Source: Megaustenia siamemsis
Taxonomy: Eukaryota > Mollusca > Gastropoda > Stylommatophora > Ariophantidae
Direction of reading: 5' to 3'
DNA: 64,000 nucleotides
NCBI GenBank assembly: GCA_032433765.1
Contig: JAVIAB010000051.1
Location: 52,871,328-52,935,327 of the forward strand
The number at the start of each line of letters is the position of its first letter. Position 1 is the first letter of the stretch. Below, one piece after another: positions 1 to 10,267 of the stretch. Below the pieces are notes generated by a model, which worked only from the letters and a program-made list of their open reading frames with translations, made no database searches and was not told the origin of the DNA. The position numbers and the translations under genes were made by a program.

Positions 1-552
1 TTTGTCCGACGCTATATCACACGTGTTTGTCCGATGCTATATCATACATGTTTGTCCGACGCTATATCAAACGTGTTTGTCCGACGCTATATCACACATG
101 TTTGTCCGACGCTATATCACACGTGTTTGTCCGACGCTGTATCACACATGTTTGTCCTACGCTATATTACACATGTTTGCCCGACGCTATATCACACATG
201 TTTGTCCGACGCTATATTACACATGTTTGTCCGATGCTATATCACACGTGTTTGTTGACGCTATATCACACATGTTTGTCCGATGCTATATCACACGTGT
301 TTGTTGACGCTATATCACACATGTTTGTCGGGACGATATATTACACGTTTGTACGACGCTATATTACACATGTTTGTACGACGCTATATTACACATGTTT
401 GTCCGGCGCTATATTACACGTTTGTACGACGCCATATTACACATGTTTGTCCGGCGCTATATTACACATGTTTGTCCGGCGCTATATTACACATGTTTGT
501 ACGACGCCATATTACACATGTTTGTCCGACGCTATATTACATGTGTTTGCAA
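1..552. repeat. 25-bp minisatellite (about 22 copies)
   Basis: Tandem copies of a 25-bp unit (tttgtccgacgctatatcac plus acgtg or acatg) run from the window edge to about 552. Copies vary at a few positions (cac/cat, acgtg/acatg, ccgac/ggac/acgac), and some lack a few bases. The array is probably cut by the window start. Because 25 is not a multiple of 3 and the unit has no stop on the + strand, all three + frames are open and encode the same 25-residue period. These open frames are a by-product of the repeat, not evidence of a gene. Confidence 0.95.
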
Positions 553-1269
553 ATCAAGACCAGAGCACATACTCCTGATGTTCGTGTCTATTCTCACGTA
601 CAATCACTGAAAATCTGCAAGACTTTGTTCCTTAAACGTCGATCCTTGCATAAGTTGATGGCAGGGTAGCCTACCAGGTCTCGCTTTATTTTTTTTTTTT
701 TATTTTACGGACCCGGTTTGACTTTAAATTCTAACCATACGAATTGTTTTACGAATATGAGGTTTATATATGCCCCTTCGACTCACGTCAGAAACATCAG
801 TACTCTATAGTTCCGAAACAGTGTTATGAGAATACGATATAATGATTGTGACATTTACTTGTAATTTTTAAACCCACTTGTTATCCATTCCACACTAGAG
901 GATTTTTTTCTCTCCTTTACAGTGATTCTGCTCAAGAACTGATAAACCTTATTTCGACTTCATAATGCTCAGCACAGACCCAATAGTCTGAAAGCCTGCA
1001 CCGAACATTATTTTAAAATAATTTTTGTTATTGCTGTTTTTTTGTTATTATTATGATAAGTGGCGCCACGTACTTCGAACGACCATCATTTCCAACGTTC
1101 CAGAGTTCGAGCGCTAAATTTCTAGAGAAATTTTATCAGGAGTTTGAAGAGCTTAAGCATCATCACAGTGAATACATTAATATAAATGCATTCTGTGTGC
1201 ACTGAAATCAATTCTTAACCTTACACTATGTGTTTTTTTTTCAACTTTGATTTGACGCGCTTGGTTGTA
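553..1269. other. AT-rich, nothing recognised
   Basis: No coding frame, repeat family or RNA gene seen here. It holds a T-run near 690-702 and ordinary AT-rich sequence. Confidence 0.6.
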
Positions 1270-1450
1270 TATAACCATATCTATTAACAACAGCAACCAA
1301 GAAGAGTGCGGAAGCAAAGGAGCCTAAGAGAAAGGTTGCAGTATTGACGATTAAGTTTCAAACAAACAAAAAAACTATCGAGAAGTATACAAGTGGTACA
1401 CGTGAGGCAGATATAATAAAATATAGGAAAAGTAAATCAAAGCCTTCAAC
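1270..1450 (+). pseudogene. Decayed CENP-B/Tigger-type (pogo superfamily) DNA-binding segment
   Basis: An open + frame from about 1278 to 1661 begins with about 60 non-repetitive residues before running into the purine repeat. It reads EAKEPKRKVAVLTIKF, then KTIEKYTSGTREADIIKYRK, then a Ser/Lys-rich stretch SKPSTSSVWRK. A basic KRK start, a hydrophobic 'LT' segment, 'xxIEKYxSGxxxADI' and an S-T-rich second helix are the layout of the N-terminal helix-turn-helix of pogo/Tigger/jerky transposases and CENP-B. There is no in-frame ATG near the start, and no catalytic DDE domain follows because the purine tract replaces it. Assignment rests on pattern only; a chance Lys/Ser-rich frame remains possible. 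Confidence 0.35.
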
Positions 1451-1895
1451 TAGTAGTGTTTGGAGAAAGGAGAAAGAAAGAGAGGAGACAGGAAAAAGAA
1501 AGAGAGGAGACAGGATAAAGAAAGAGAGAAGACATGAAAAAGAAGGAAAGGAGAAAGAAAAAAGAAAGAGAAGAGACAGGACAAAGAAAGAGAGGAGACA
1601 GGACAAAGAAAGAGAAGAGACAGGACAAAGAAAGAGAGAAGACAGGACAAAGGAAATATAGGAGACGGGAAAAAAGAAAGAGAGGAGACATGAAGGAAGA
1701 AGATAGAGAAGAGGCATGAGAGAAGAAGAGAGAGCGGAACCAGAAGAGAAGAAGAGAGACAGGAGCCAGAAGAGAAGAAGAGAGACAAAAGAGAGAAAGA
1801 GAATAAGAAGAGAGGAAGAGAGAGGGGGAGACAGGAGAGAGAGCGGAGGTAGGAGAGAGAGAGGAGGTAGGAGAGAGAGATATGACATGAGAGAG

Positions 1896-1931
<36 letters not shown>
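1451..1931 (+). repeat. 480-bp polypurine tract (GGAGACAGGA-type repeat ending in (GA)n)
   Basis: The + strand is almost entirely A and G, built from degenerate units such as gaaagagaggagacaggaca, and ends in a pure GA run at about 1896-1931. Pyrimidines are rare and nearly limited to the 'aca' in each unit. Long minus-strand open frames here (Leu/Ser/Phe-rich) come only from composition. Such tracts are known to be able to adopt triplex (H-DNA) structures; that is inference here. Confidence 0.9.
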
Positions 1932-1935
<4 letters not shown>

Positions 1936-2427
1936 TACAAACAATTATTTGCTGTGTCTATGAAAGAAAACTTCCCAATTACATAGTAACCTTTCTCTTC
2001 TTCTCCACCAGCTACATGAGCTTCACCACATCTCACTAAGTGATAGTGAACGCAATTTTCATTTCATCATATATAACGTGTTTTTTGTGTGTTTCATTAA
2101 TGTTTAATTTTGTTTTTAATTTATGGTGTTTAATTGTGTTAACTTCACTTTAAATTATGTGTTACCTTCTGCTTGAGTTAATCAAAATTGGTTTTCTTTA
2201 TGGTCGGGCAATGAATCCATTTTTGTATAGGAAAAATGGATTCGGACATTGAACAGTTCAGTATCCAAACATCCTCATGGAACGATTAATCGAAGTACGA
2301 GACAACGCAAATGGTTATATTGTTTCTCACCTGTTAACAACGTGTCGTGCCATTATAATTAATATTATGTATATATACGAGTATATTATTTTACACAAAT
2401 ACTTTCTACTGTTCTGTTCTGCATTTG
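1932..2427. other. AT-rich spacer
   Basis: No gene or repeat family recognised apart from the hairpin at 2213-2243. Confidence 0.6.
2213..2243. other. Perfect 12-bp inverted repeat (hairpin)
   Basis: Arms gaatccattttt and aaaaatggattc are exact reverse complements separated by 7 nt (gtatagg). Outside the arms, caat and attg extend the symmetry with interruptions. No gene ends nearby, so a terminator role is not implied. It may be the remnant of a palindromic element. Confidence 0.7.
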
Positions 2428-2632
2428 GTAGCCTAGAGCTGGGCTAGTGAAACTGTCTTATGGGATCATGTGGTTTGGTTCGATCTCATTCTAATAAACT
2501 GACCTCAACATTTTTTTTCTGGCAGAACAAAGATGGCACTAGTGCTGACATCATCAGCCAAGAAAATATGCCGTTAGTTAAAATATATGGGCACTAACAT
2601 CTTGTTCCTTATATGCCCAACTGCGTACAAAT
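2428..2632 (+). mobile_element. Ancient, decayed copy of tRNA-derived SINE family 1
   Basis: Aligned by eye to the better copies in this window (for example 38404-38667), the order of segments is kept: A-box region (gggctagtgaaactg), B-box (ggttcgatctc), the T-rich 'ttttttttctggcag' segment, and the tail 'tatgggcactaacatcttg' matching the family's 'tatggtcactaacaccata'. Many substitutions and small deletions mark it as the oldest copy seen. No target-site duplication is recognisable. Confidence 0.6.
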
Positions 2633-3116
2633 ATTTTTTTCTTTTGTCTTCATAATTTTCTCTTCAGTATTTATCTTGCTCTCCAAACGTTAAATGTCAC
2701 ATTAATCTTTTGATACTTCCAAAACTTGCATACAGAAGTCAATGAAGCTATTTGTCAAAGGTCTCGGCTCTCTTTTCAAATTTGTGATCTTTGTCAACGT
2801 TTCAGCGTAAGCGATGATGCATAATAAACATAACTCTTCACAATTGCCACTGTGTTATATCGTAATATAATACACGTATAGCCTTCACATTATATAATTT
2901 CACGTTCCGTTGACTGAAAATATCTTCACAAAAAGAAAATATTTATTGAAATCAATACAGTTTTTACTTTTGTTTTAAGTGTGCCATTTTTCAAGAATAG
3001 GAATGGCAAAAAACAATTTTAATGCCATGAAAATATACCAACATCAAAATAAATAACACCAAGGCTAAAACTAAGAATAGCAAAATGTTCTTCTTGACAC
3101 TGCTGTATGGTCAGAC
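2633..3116. other. AT-rich, nothing recognised
   Basis: No frame, repeat or RNA gene could be supported. Confidence 0.55.
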
Positions 3117-3228
3117 AATGTCAGCCTATGACAACCTGCAATTTCAAAGCAAGAGAGAGCGGAATGTCGCTTTATGGTTGTCAAACTTCGATGCGGAGAC
3201 GGCACTCAGTGATGATAATGCCCTTTTT
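3117..3228 (+). mobile_element. LINE family B 3' tail fragment
   Basis: The stretch ending 'cttcgatgcggagacggcac' followed by 'gatgataatg' matches the end of the LINE tail at 42120-42215 ('cttcgttgcggagaaggcac', 'gatgatgataa'). The preceding part (cagcctatgacaac, aaagcaagagagagcgg) also follows that copy. In family B this is the extreme C-terminus of ORF2. Only about 110 bp survives. Confidence 0.55.
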
Positions 3229-3230
3229 AA

Positions 3231-3745
3231 ATGTAGTTAAACTGAATCTAATATATTACCTATTCAGAGTGGATATAACAGACTCTAATTATGATGTTCT
3301 GTCTGTGGGGTCGATCAATTCACTTAAACAGACAGCTGTCTTCATGTGAGAGTCTGGAATCCTACTGTAATTGAGTCCTGATTGCAGAGAGAGATATATA
3401 TTACCTGCGAGCAGTTAAACTGAATCTAATATATTACCTGCGAGTAGTTCAACTGAATCTAATATATTAACTGCGAGTAGTTCAACTGAAGCTAATATAT
3501 TAACTGCGAGTAGTTCAACTGAAGCTAATATATTACCTGCGAGTAGTTCAACTGAATCTAATATATTACCTGCGAGTAGTTCAACTGAATCTAATATATT
3601 AACTGCGAGTAGTTCAACTGAAGCTAATATATTACCTGCGAGTAGTTCAACTGAATCTAATATATTAACTGCGAGTAGTTCAACTGAAGCTAATATATTA
3701 CCTGCGAGTAGTTCAACTGAATCTAAAATATTACCTGCGAGGAAG
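3231..3745. repeat. 33-bp minisatellite (about 10 tandem copies plus an outlier)
   Basis: The unit aactgaatctaatatattac plus ctgcgagtagttc repeats from about 3405 to 3745; one isolated partial copy lies at 3234-3258. Because 33 is divisible by 3, the minus strand holds an 11-residue repeat (NILDSVELLAG / NILASVELLAV) inside a 177-codon open frame (3415-3948). Two or three point variants alternate (gaatct/gaagct; acctgc/aactgc). A translated product is possible, but nothing besides the repeat supports it. Confidence 0.9.
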
Positions 3746-4254
3746 CCCGTTGTTTCAGGACAATCGTTGCTGTGCTCGGACATTACAATTCTGATCTTTA
3801 CTATCCGATTACACACGAAGATCTCAGCACAGTGTACGAATTTGGCAGCACCGGTAATGCCGATTAACCCCCTACCTCCCATCATCCCACTTTCCCATTG
3901 TACGCACAGAAAGCTGTTTAACAGCTTCATGTGTGCTGTAATTTTCATTTTTATTTTGCAAATATTCCCAGAGCAAGTTCATATAACCCAATGTATTTTC
4001 AAATGTCTAAAGGTTCATTCACGCACATAAATTGAATATAGAACTTCCTCTTTGATTTGTTTCTGATAGGACTGAGTGCTTGGTCTCGTTTATCTTGAGA
4101 TAGTGGATGATTGAAAAAAAAACCACTGTGACTGTTTCACATGAAACAGAGCGAGCACTATTTGATTGTGATACGATTTGATTAAACACCACGCTAGACA
4201 ACCGCCACTTCCACTCTCTCCCTGGACCTTTCTCCGAATACCAGGAGGTCCTGA
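3746..4254. other. Unassigned spacer
   Basis: Open frames on both strands are short and unlike known families. The minus frame is the non-repeat part of the 33-bp array's open frame. Confidence 0.5.
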
Positions 4255-4625
4255 ATATCCTTCATTAATTTAATTTTTAAGTGACAATTATCTTTCATTA
4301 ATTTGTCTTTAAATGACAATTATCCTTCATTAATTTATTTTTAAATGTCAATTATCCTTCATTAATTTCTCTTTAAATGTCAATTATCTTTCATTAATTT
4401 ATTTTTAAATGACAATTATCCTTCATTAATTTCTCTTTAAATGATAATTATCTTTCATTAATTTATTTTTAAATGACAATTATCCTTCATTAATTTATTT
4501 TTAAATGACAATTATCCTTCATTAATTTCTCTTTAAATGACAATTATCCTTCATTAATTTATTTTTAAATGACAATTATCCTTCATTAATTTATTTTTAA
4601 ATGACAATTATCTTTCATTATTTTC
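4255..4625. repeat. 32-bp AT-rich minisatellite (about 11-12 copies)
   Basis: The unit ccttcattaatttattttta plus aatgacaattat is repeated with variants tttctct versus ttattttt and cct versus ctt. It starts at 'ccttcattaatttaattttt' and ends at 'ctttcattattttctcag'. Confidence 0.9.
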
Positions 4626-5555
4626 TCAGTGAAGAAATTCCAGGCAACAAACTTCCATTCCAAATTTAAATGATGAAAAAAATCAGCTCATTCAGCGTGC
4701 AACATAAGCGGCAGTCCATAACTAGTACATATGTAAATGTAAATGAAACTAATGAATTTTGGCAAACAATCTGATCCATCAGCTCTGATATACACCAGCA
4801 AGTTAGTAAATTTATATTGGTATTCCAGGTTCATCTAATCACCGAAGAAAGGTGGGAATCGTTTTCTGTTTTGTTATTTGAACTCCATACTTACTATCAA
4901 GTGATCACGATGGGTTCCACTCTTTGACCTTCCAGAAGTTTCGCTTTGTTATTTTCTTTTTAACTGACCAATTAGTGAGCCCATTCCTGATAAGTATTGT
5001 ATCGTATCTTCTTTCATTCATATTTATTCATGATATCCGTTGTGCTCTTGCCATTGTATCATGATGAAGACTTTATATGTCGTAACTCATACTATTTTCC
5101 CCATATTGCGATGTCCGTAAAGATGCTAGCAACATGCCATATTTTACACTATTTTATCCTGCAGCTAAAAAAAATACTTTACTATTTTTTTTTTTTTTCA
5201 TTTTATTTCTCTATATCTGGGGGAAAATGAAGCAAGTCACTTCTTAACAGATGTAAGTTCTTCACGGTAGAGCTAAGGTAAAACTGCAAAAACTTTAAAT
5301 AAAGCAAAAAACTGCTAAATTAAGCATGGAATGAGGGGGGACATAACACTTAAATGAAAATTATATTAATAAATTTGTTTTAATTTTCTGTTATCTTTGT
5401 GTGAAATAAATTTGTCGTTGATAATGTTCTTAGTACTGACGACTGAAATTGGGCGCAAAATGGACTTAGTTAAATTGTGTCGTGACTTACAGCGTGCTGC
5501 AATATTTCAACTTATCCGCGGTCATACACAAATGAGCAAGGTATTTCGTTATTGC
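4626..5555. other. AT-rich, nothing recognised
   Basis: A T-run at about 5184-5199 is the only simple feature. The short open frames (4997-5230, 5397-5636) show no family motif. The second runs into the SINE and is therefore composite. Confidence 0.5.
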
Positions 5556-5567
5556 ACCAGGCTAATG

Positions 5568-5793
5568 ACTGGACTACAAAAGACAAGAGGTAGGGTTCGA
5601 TCCCAACCGACGGCTTCCGGTTCACCCAGCCTTTAATGGGTACCGGATTTTTTTCTGGGAAAGTAAAGCGGCATGGTCGTAATACCGACCACATTACCCC
5701 AAAAATCATGTGCCGAAGGTCTGTAAAATGTATGGTCACTAACACCATATTCCATATATGCCACTCGGCGTGACGAGGGTACTTTACTTTACT
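5568..5793 (+). mobile_element. tRNA-derived SINE family 1, 5'-truncated, with target-site duplication
   Basis: The copy starts inside the tRNA-like head (actggactacaaaag), keeps the B-box gggttcgatcccaac, the conserved body (accgaccacattacccc; catgtgccgaaggtctgtaa), and ends 'ggcgtgacgagggtacttta'. Flanks accaggctaatg (5556-5567) and accaggttaatg (5794-5805) form a 12-bp target-site duplication with one mismatch, so the element boundaries are well defined. The A-box is lost, so this copy should not be transcribed from its own promoter. Confidence 0.9.
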
Positions 5794-5805
5794 ACCAGGT
5801 TAATG

Positions 5806-6265
5806 CCTTCTCTTTCTTTTGTTCCTCTGCCAACACTGTTTATCCTGTTTCTGATTTGACAGGCAAACAGTATAAGACCAGCTACAGTTTTGCAACAGAT
5901 AGCGATGGTTTGTTGAGATTATTGATAGGAAAAGAAGGATTTGGTTTTGTAGACAGTGACCAGCTATATACCTCATTGACCAGGCAGTCAGGCGAGAGGA
6001 CGGAAGGGTTCTAAAAATATGGGGAGGTGAGTACAAGATACGTATAAACTGTGTATATCTAACTGTGTGTGTGCACAACGGACAGCTGTGTAAAAACAAT
6101 GTGTGTTCCTAACCATACATGCGTACAAGCATAAATCCATATATATTACCACAAAGCACATAAAAGAAAACACGAAGGTGTCTAAATGTGCCAATACATA
6201 TGTAAACAACATACATACATGTATAGGTTCGGTGACACATGGGGTAAGAAATGTGTAGTAGGTGT
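5806..6265. other. Unassigned; may include Penelope-like element 3' flank
   Basis: No recognisable frame. It lies downstream of the minus-strand Penelope-like fragment, so part may be its 3' untranslated region. Confidence 0.35.
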
Positions 6266-6269
6266 CCTA

Positions 6270-6920
6270 TGTGTATAAGAGCGATATGTTCATGCCATGG
6301 GGGGGGGGGGGGGGAGACAGCGAACCTAACAGGGCATTGAGGCAGTTCTCAAGGGCGAATCGGCTGCGATTGCTGGAGTGACACGAGACAATGCCAGCAA
6401 CTTGCATATCAGGTTTACCAATGTGGCCAGGGGAGTTGAAATGGTCAGACACCGGGCTGCACAGTCTTTTACTCAACATCACGAAGATGCTCACAAAATC
6501 TGTAACTCAAGAGCATTCCAGACTCGCCCACATACGTCATCTGGCAATGCTTACCTATTATGGCGTAGATGATATTCCGTGACAAACAAGTAAACCCCTC
6601 CTTGATGTCGAATCGGCTATTAGGGAACAAGACCGAATCGGTAAAAAGCACGTAGTCACATGTTCTGTAAACTCGACGTCCACAGCGAACAGTACCAAGG
6701 TGTTCGTGGTTTGAGCTGGGGAGGTGGCTCATGGACAAGAATGTCTCTCAGACTCCTGTCGCGTTTGAAGACTACCAAAGGAGGATCACTGAAAAGTAGG
6801 CGGGTAGTGAGATCATTGAGGAGAATGGAGCGGTACCGGTTAAGGATACTCACCGCAGGTACAAGTGCTGGCTCAAGGAGTGCGATGAGGAACATAAAAA
6901 GTGACTGCTATTTAGATCTG
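6270..6920 (-). pseudogene. Penelope-like retroelement C-terminus (linker + GIY-YIG endonuclease), broken
   Basis: Three minus-strand frames form one decayed protein. From the 5' side (higher coordinates), the first frame (6656-6895) has FSDPPLVVFKRDRSLRDILV, matching the 'PPLxAFRRxxNLRDxLV' linker that precedes the endonuclease in Penelope-like elements. The second frame (6469-6738) has NIIYAIIGKHCQMTYVGES and then RFCEHL, the GIY-YIG core with its usual spacing. The third frame (6267-6494) has SDHFNSPGH and LENCLNALLGSL, then HGMN after a proline run, matching the domain's end. At least two frameshifts (near 6730 and 6480) and a 16-G run at 6299-6314 break it. The reverse transcriptase domain would lie upstream (above 6920) but is not seen. 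The family's function is telomere-capable or EN-dependent retrotransposition; this copy is dead. Confidence 0.75.
6299..6314. repeat. Run of 16 G inside the Penelope-like frame
   Basis: The homopolymer interrupts the codons between GSL and HGMN on the minus strand and reads as an extra proline run. It looks like slippage expansion of an original short C/G run. Confidence 0.85.
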
Positions 6921-7124
6921 TGATAAACCATCAATGATAATAGGCATCTTCAGGCTAGGATCTTATCTTAAAATCAACTTCAAAGTACTGACGACTGAGA
7001 TTAACAAACACTGAGAAGGCTAGAAGCAATCTTGGTCTTTGGAAGATTGAACTAGTTTCTCAGCAATTTTCTGAATAGTTGGAGGTCTAATCTATGCAGG
7101 CTCAAGAGCTATCTCATAACTTGT

Positions 7125-9722
7125 TGATTGAAGCAATCACTAGGGAGAAACGTTGATTCAGACAGTCACTAAGGAGAAACGTTGATTCAGACAGTCACTA
7201 AGGAGAAACGTTGATTAAGACAGTCACTTGGGAGAACCGTTGATTCAGACAGTCACTAGGGAGAACCGTTGATTCAGATAGTCACTAGGGAGAACCGTTG
7301 ATTAAGACAGTCACTAGGGAGAACCGTTGATTAAGACAATCACTAGGGGGAATCGTTGATTAAGACAATCACTAGGGAGAACCGTTGATTAAGACAATCA
7401 CTAGGGAGAACCGTTGATTAAGACAGTCACTGGGGAGAACCGTTGATTAAGACAATCACTATGGAGAATTGTTTGATTCAGATAATCACAGGGATGATCA
7501 TTGATTCAGACAATCACTTGGAAGAATTGATGATTCAGAAAATCACTAGGGAGAATCGTTAATTCAGACAATCACTAGGGAGAATCGTTAATTCAGACAA
7601 TCATCGGGAGAATCGTTGATTCCGACAATCACTAGGAAGAATTGTTGATTCAGACAATCACTAAAGAGAATCGTTGATTCAGACATCACTATTGAGAATT
7701 GTTTATTCTGACAATCACTGGGAAAATCGTTGATTCAGGCAATCACCAGGACAATCGTTGATTCAGGCTATCACTAGAATTGTTGATTCAAACAGAAATG
7801 TGGATTCAGATATCATAAGAGGGAATCACTGATTCAAATAATCACTATGGAGAATCGTCGTTTTATATAATGACTATGGAGAATCGTTTATTTATGAAAT
7901 CGCAAGAGAAAATCGTTGATTCAGACAATCACTAGGGAGAATTGTTGATTCAGACAATCAATGAATGAGAATTTTTTATTCATGCAGTCACTAGGGAGCA
8001 CCGTTAATTCAGACCATCACTAGGGAGAAACGTTTATTCAGATAGTCACCAGAGAGAACCGTTGATACAAAACAATCACTAGAGAGAACCGCTGATTCGG
8101 ATAGTCAATAGGGAGAACCATTGATTCGCACAATTACTAGGGAGAAACGTTGATTCAGATAATTACTAGGGAGAACTGTTGACTTAGATAGTCATTAGGA
8201 AGAATCGTTGGCTCAGGCAATCACTAGGGGGAACCGTTGATTCAGACAATCACCAGGAGAATCGTTGTTTCATATAATCACTAGGGAGAATTGTTGATTC
8301 AGGCAAATACCGGGAGAATCGTTGATTCAGACAACCTCTCGGGAGAATCGTTGATTCAGACAAGTACTATTGAGAATTGTTTATTTAAATCATCACTAGG
8401 GAGAATTGTTGATTCAGACAATCACTGGGAGAACTATTGATTGAGACAAACACTAGGGGAAGTCGTTGATTCAGACAATATCTAGGTAGAGACGTTTGAT
8501 TCAGACAATTACTATGATCAATTGCTGATTCAGACAATCACTGGGAGAACCGTTGATCCAGACAATCACTAGGGAGAATTGATGATTCAGACAATCACTA
8601 GGGAGAATTGATGATTCAGACAATCACTAGAGAGTATCGTTGATTCAGTCAATAATCATGAGAATTGTTGATTCCGACAATCACTAGAGAGAATCGTTGA
8701 TTTAGACAATCACTGTTGAGAATTGTTTATTCAGACATATTACCTGGAGAACTAATGATTGAGACAATTACTAGGAGGAGTCGTTGATTCAGACAATCAC
8801 TAGGGAGAATTGTTGATTCAGGCAATCAGCGGGAGAACTGTTGATTGAGACAATCACTATGGGGAGTCGTTGATTTAGACAATCACTAGGGAGAATTATT
8901 GATTCAGGCAATCACCGGGAGAATCGTTGATTCAAACAAGCATTAGGGAGAATTGTTGATTCAGACAGAATTATTGATTTAGATAATCACTACGGAGAAT
9001 CGTTGAATTATATAATCACTAGGGAGAACCGTTTATTTAGAAAATGAAAAAAGAAAATTGTTGATCCAGACAATAACTAGGGAGAATTGCTGATTCAGCA
9101 AATCAGCGGGAGAACTGTTGATTGAGACAATCGCTAGGGGGAGAGTTGATTGAGACAATCTCTAGGGAGAACTGTTGATTTAGGTAATCACCGGGAGAAT
9201 TGTTGATTCAGGCAATGACCAGAAGCACCGTTGATTCAGACAATCACTAGGAATAATTGGTGATTCAGACAATCACTAAGGAGAATCATAGATTTAGATA
9301 ATCACTAGGGAGAATCGTTGATTTGATAATTACTAGGGAGAATCGTCGATTCAGACAATCACTAGGGAGAATCCTTTATTTATGAAATCACAAGAGAAAA
9401 TCGTTGATGCAGACAATCACTAGGGAGAATCGTTTATTTAGGAAATCACAAGAGAAAATTATTGATTCAGACAATAACTATGGAGAATCGTTTATTTAGT
9501 AAATCACAAGAGAAAATCGTTGATTCAGACAATCACTAGGGAGAATCGTTTATTTAGAAAATCAAAGGAGAAAATCGTTGATGCAGACAATTACTAGGGA
9601 GAATCGTTTATTTAGAAAATCGCAGGAGAAAATTATTGATTCAGACAATAACTTTTGAGAATCGTTTATTTAGTAAATCACAAGAGAAAATCGTTGATTC
9701 AGACAATCACTAGTGAGAATCG
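7125..9722. repeat. 29-bp degenerate minisatellite, 2.6 kb (about 89 periods)
   Basis: The unit gattcagacaatcactaggg plus agaatcgtt repeats throughout with heavy divergence. The 5' part (7125-7470) is dominated by an 'accgttgattaagacagtca' variant. The 3' part (9360-9720) alternates two forms (gattcagacaatcactaggg and tttatttagaaaatcacaag), giving a 58-bp dimer pattern. There are no long open frames. The mixture of homogenised blocks and decayed units suggests successive local expansions. Confidence 0.95.
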
Positions 9723-10033
9723 GTTGCAGAGGAGATGAGAGATGACTACATAATTTACTTATCGGCTTTAATATGTATAATCTCGTCCCAGGACCAGCAA
9801 GGAACAGTTCTGGGCCAAGTTAAACTGTTTTAGGAAGCATTTTTTACAGGTTATATGATGAACTGTTGAAATTATTAGTCTTCAGTAGCGATTGTGCATT
9901 CGAATCCTTTTATCTCAAGAATCTTGAAAAAAAAGGATACGAGATTCTAAAAAAAAAAAAAAAGAAAACGAATCTTGGCGTTTTTTCTTGAAATTCCAAT
10001 CGTGACTATAAAATTGTTTTAACTTGGATAAAA
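9723..10033. other. AT-rich spacer with A-runs
   Basis: Nothing recognised besides A-runs at about 9925-9962. This would be the upstream region of the 310-codon frame if that is a gene or exon; no convincing promoter motif is visible. Confidence 0.5.
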
Positions 10034-10267
10034 GAGTAGTTTTAACTTTGGAGAGATTAGTTTTAACTTTGGAGAGATTAATTTTAACATTGGAGAGATG
10101 AGTTTAACTTTAGGAGATAGTTTTAACATTGAAGAGATTAGTTTTACCATGGGGGAGATTAGTTGTAACTTTGGAGAGATTAGTTTTAACATTGGAGAGA
10201 TTAGTTGTAACTTTGGAGAGATTAGTTTTAACATTGGAGAGATTAGTTGTAACTTTGGAGAGATTAG
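10034..10267. repeat. 21-bp repeat encoding heptads
   Basis: The unit agttttaactttggagagat plus t (with a variant containing 'agttgtaact' or 'aacatt') is repeated about 11 times. It lies in frame with the following coding region and encodes the 7-residue repeat GEISFNI / GEISCNF. Two units near 10098-10145 are shortened or altered. Confidence 0.9.

Noticed and set aside
2..578. Possible CRISPR-like array at the window start
   Set aside because: Units are contiguous 25-bp tandem copies without unique spacers, and the context is eukaryotic.
1358..2036. Three Leu/Ser/Phe-rich minus-strand frames of 164-196 codons
   Set aside because: Composition of the complement of the polypurine tract; no unique sequence or motif.
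9723..9960. Promoter for the 310-codon frame
   Set aside because: No TATA, initiator or CpG signal stands out; the region is AT- and A-run-rich.
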